29,828 bases of DNA from a virus: IMG/VR virus record IMGVR_UViG_3300048588_000642, positions 1 to 29,828 of that record. One strand, given 5' to 3'. The notes beneath the pieces were generated by a model, which saw nothing but the letters and a program-made list of their open reading frames with translations, was not told where the DNA came from and did no database searches. Positions 27,687-29,828 of the stretch are shown in pieces. The stretch's first letter is position 1, and every line of letters starts with the position of its first letter. Both the position numbers and the translations under genes were made by a program.

Positions 27687-28048
27687 TAATCCGCTAAAAT
27701 TTCAGCATCAATACCGGCAATCTTGCCCGTAATTTTTGCCGTCATAAACTCTTTAAACTCCTGCAGAATAAACTCATTGCTCACGCTCAACACCTCCGTG
27801 TTATAGCCCTGCTTGAGTATTAGTTTAAAATCCTTGGCGTTTTCAAAGTTTTCAAGGTCGGCAGAGTTCTTAAACTCCGTGCCCTGCAAAACGTCAAGCG
27901 TTTCTAAAAACCGCGCGCGCACTCGCACCAGTTGCGCCATTCTGTTAAAACGGCTAATCTCCTTCAAGAGATTTTTTGCGCCCGTCTCGGGTGCTTTTTC
28001 GGCTGTTTTTTTCGTGGTATCGCCTACCAACTTTTTTACTGTTTCCAT
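27686..28048 (-). CDS. Hypothetical protein (120 aa)
   Basis: Basic N-terminus with Lys/Thr repeats (METVKKLVGDTTKKTAEKAP), helical middle (NRMAQLVRVRARFLETLDVL) and acidic end. Looks like a small DNA-binding or scaffold-type protein, but no family is recognised. It follows 283 non-coding bp downstream of the terminase and ends in a terminator-like hairpin, so it may form its own transcription unit. Confidence 0.6.
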   Translation of the reverse strand: METVKKLVGDTTKKTAEKAPETGAKNLLKEISRFNRMAQLVRVRARFLETLDVLQGTEFKNSADLENFENAKDFKLILKQGYNTEVLSVSNEFILQEFKEFMTAKITGKIAGIDAEILAD

Positions 28049-28331
28049 AATGTAAGTATTTAAAAATCAATACTCTAATACACAAAATATACTCAATATG
28101 AGTATATTTTTACCCAAAAAAACACCCAAAAAATCATATAAAAACCAATGGCCAAAGCGGGTAAAAAAAATTTGCACAACAAATTTTCTTTTATCACGCA
28201 TTGACCCAAGCGGCTGCCCCAACCGAAAAGGCTTAATTTCCTGCGAAAGAGAAAGGGATATATGAGCGCGCGCGGCCGCGCCCCCTTGATTGAGGCGGCC
28301 CCCATTCATGGGGGTCTCCGAGTGAAAGGAT
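28049..28331. promoter_or_regulatory. Non-coding region with AT-rich palindromes
   Basis: Contains a perfect 11-bp inverted repeat (AAAATATACTC/GAGTATATTTT, 28084-28110) with 5-nt spacer, an 8-bp AAAATTTG/CAAATTTT repeat (28167-28187), and a GC-rich block with GCGCGCGCGGCCGCGC near 28265 and a CCCCCAT/ATGGGGG hairpin. These are likely operators and/or weak terminators after the terminase. Two short open frames crossing it look non-coding. Confidence 0.45.
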
Positions 28332-29828
28332 CTAGATGTGCATGGTGGCTATGAACGGCAACTCTATGCCATAAGCCTTGTGATATTTGAAGAACATTAG
28401 CGTGTCCATTGCATCAGATAGGTGAGTGGCATCTTCTTGTGCCTGGTCAGGGTCACGCTCTGGTGACTTATCTTTTTCAAAGCCTTTGGGTGTTTGCTTT
28501 AGGCCAGCCCCTAGCATTGAAGTCTCAAGCTTTTCGCAGTTAACGCGGTGGTACCTAAAGGCTGGCATCCTGCTGTCATTCTCTTGCAGCAGAACCCCCC
28601 AGAACTCATACTTGCGGTCGTGCGTTGGCGCTTGGCCGCAGTATATCTCATTAACCGTCCATTTATGGCGCTCAAAGGCCTCTACCACTTGGCTGCGATA
28701 GGTGAAATCAGTAATACCGCTGGCCGCAATGGCTGTGTGATCATAGTAGTAGTTAACCTCCTTAGTGGGGTAGTGGGCGTAGTACTTACAGAACTTATCT
28801 ACTACATCAGTAATAAGCTGAGGGTGCAGCACATACAGGCTATTAAACACCCTGAACTCATTGCCTACCTCTTGCCCAACAACCATGCAGTTTATCTGCG
28901 CACCATAGTCAAAGGCCACATCAAGTGGCGCCTTGTGCAGCATACCTCCATCTTTGCGGCAATCAGGCACTTGCAGCTGGTCAAAATCATAATCAATACT
29001 ATCTGCCCAGCTGTAATCAACCCACTCTTGGCCGTGCTTATCGGTATCAATTAATTGATAAAACCCGCCCTCTACACGGCTGGTGCGTTTGTTCATTATG
29101 CTGGCATCAAACTTAGCAGGGCTTAACTGCCTGCGCATATCGTTTAAGAACTCGATACCAAGCACATCAATGTTATCCATAACACTGGCCTCAGCATAGT
29201 AAATACTGCCTTGGCGCAGTTTGTTTAGCTGTGCCTCTAGCTTCGCAATCCGGTTAAGCTGCTTATACCGGTAATCATCACTCATTGGCCGGTTTAGCTC
29301 TTTCTTTAAGATGTTGATGTGCAGCTGCAGCTCCATGATCAGCTTCACCTGTTTGCGGTCCATGTCCCCTTCTTTCTCTAAAATCCACTTGCTTTTACTG
29401 GCCGTGGGCATATCCGTTAAAAACATCTTGCTGCGGTAGCAGCTCAGGTGCCCGAAGTAACTCCTATCTCCGCGCAGCGTTGGCATAATCTCATCATCAA
29501 GGCGCTCTTTGTTTAGCAACTTGGCCTCATCGCCCCCAATGTATGCCAGGCTTAAACCGTTGCTGCTGCCCACACGGTCTTGGCTGATAAGCACCTGACT
29601 GCTGCCATTAAACCAATAAATGGCATACTTGCTATCCAAGGGCATCGTGCGAGGCCCCTGCCAGTTCCACATTCGTTTCCACTTTTCATCAGGCTCTCTG
29701 CCAATAATGTAATGCACATCACGCACGTACCCCATCCGCGCCCAGTTGCTAATGGCAGGGGGTAGGGTGCGCACCAAGAGCTGCATAAACGTAGCGCCCA
29801 CAATGCCGCCACTACTGCGCGGCATATC
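28332..29828 (-). CDS. terL: Terminase large subunit, partial (about 498 codons visible)
   Basis: Open to the right edge, so the N-terminus, including Walker A, lies outside. Visible motifs: MPRSSGGIVGATFMQLL, typical of the segment following Walker A in Bacteroidota prophage terminases; LAYIGGDEAKLL as Walker B; C-terminal nuclease acids DVAFDYGAQ, YYYDHTA and HLSDAMD. The ATPase pumps DNA through the portal and the RNase-H-like domain cuts it. Stop at 28332. Best-supported packaging gene in the window. Confidence 0.9.
   Translation of the reverse strand, partial: DMPRSSGGIVGATFMQLLVRTLPPAISNWARMGYVRDVHYIIGREPDEKWKRMWNWQGPRTMPLDSKYAIYWFNGSSQVLISQDRVGSSNGLSLAYIGGDEAKLLNKERLDDEIMPTLRGDRSYFGHLSCYRSKMFLTDMPTASKSKWILEKEGDMDRKQVKLIMELQLHINILKKELNRPMSDDYRYKQLNRIAKLEAQLNKLRQGSIYYAEASVMDNIDVLGIEFLNDMRRQLSPAKFDASIMNKRTSRVEGGFYQLIDTDKHGQEWVDYSWADSIDYDFDQLQVPDCRKDGGMLHKAPLDVAFDYGAQINCMVVGQEVGNEFRVFNSLYVLHPQLITDVVDKFCKYYAHYPTKEVNYYYDHTAIAASGITDFTYRSQVVEAFERHKWTVNEIYCGQAPTHDRKYEFWGVLLQENDSRMPAFRYHRVNCEKLETSMLGAGLKQTPKGFEKDKSPERDPDQAQEDATHLSDAMDTLMFFKYHKAYGIELPFIATMHI

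Noticed and set aside
28067-28309. Two overlapping minus-strand open frames (80 and 70 codons) in the gap after the terminase
   Set aside because: They conflict with each other, run through palindromes and a GC-rich block, and lack coding-like composition.

Overview
The window is most of a temperate siphovirus-like phage or prophage of a Bacteroidota host. The assignment rests on gene content (large terminase, portal, DUF6712-type head protein, tape measure, tail proteins, M15 endolysin, DnaG-type primase, LuxR-type phage regulator) and on Bacteroidota expression signals (A-rich leaders, few Shine-Dalgarno sequences, TAnnTTTG-like -7 boxes). Nearly all genes are on the minus strand, so the genome reads right to left. 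No integrase, attachment site or convincing major capsid gene is visible. The terminase is cut by the right edge and a fibre-type gene by the left edge.

Layout from right to left. 29828-28332 is the large terminase. 28331-28049 is non-coding with AT-rich palindromes. 28048-27381 holds two unknown genes. 27333-24610 is the portal and DUF6712 head module. 24610-22113 is a lysis/membrane module: TM proteins, a membrane-anchored M15 endolysin, an overlapping membrane gene pair, and a holin-like 58-residue protein. An irregular tRNA follows at 22107-22036. A lone plus-strand small gene lies at 21816-22031. 21719-13774 is a tight tail operon with a 1057-residue tape measure. 13760-13371 encodes an exported barrel-like protein that overlaps, tail to tail, a plus-strand HTH repressor (13147-13545). 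From 12953 leftward runs an early operon of regulators and tiny coupled genes, leading to a Toprim primase and an SF3/DUF927-like helicase that appear to share one split DnaG. 5134-4981 is an iteron cluster, probably the replication origin. 4929-2919 is accessory. 2924-1763 is a small integron-type cassette array with three attC-like sites and two cassettes. 1696-1627 is a terminator followed by a structural promoter, which serves fibre genes running off the left edge.

Four regulatory or mobile structures stand out. (1) A two-part promoter motif with invariant 14-nt spacing occurs three times, each ahead of a structural module. (2) Three CGAAA-N5-TTTCG palindromes form a lysis/lysogeny switch; two lie exactly 31 bp apart between the divergent repressor and early genes, and one lies inside the repressor gene. 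(3) Inverted arrays of CCCAAC iterons flank an AT-rich core beside the helicase. (4) Cassettes with attC-like sites sit inside a phage genome, and both a cassette protein and the helicase end in an SSB-like DDLPF tip.

All assignments come from reading the sequence and remembered family features. No database search was run.
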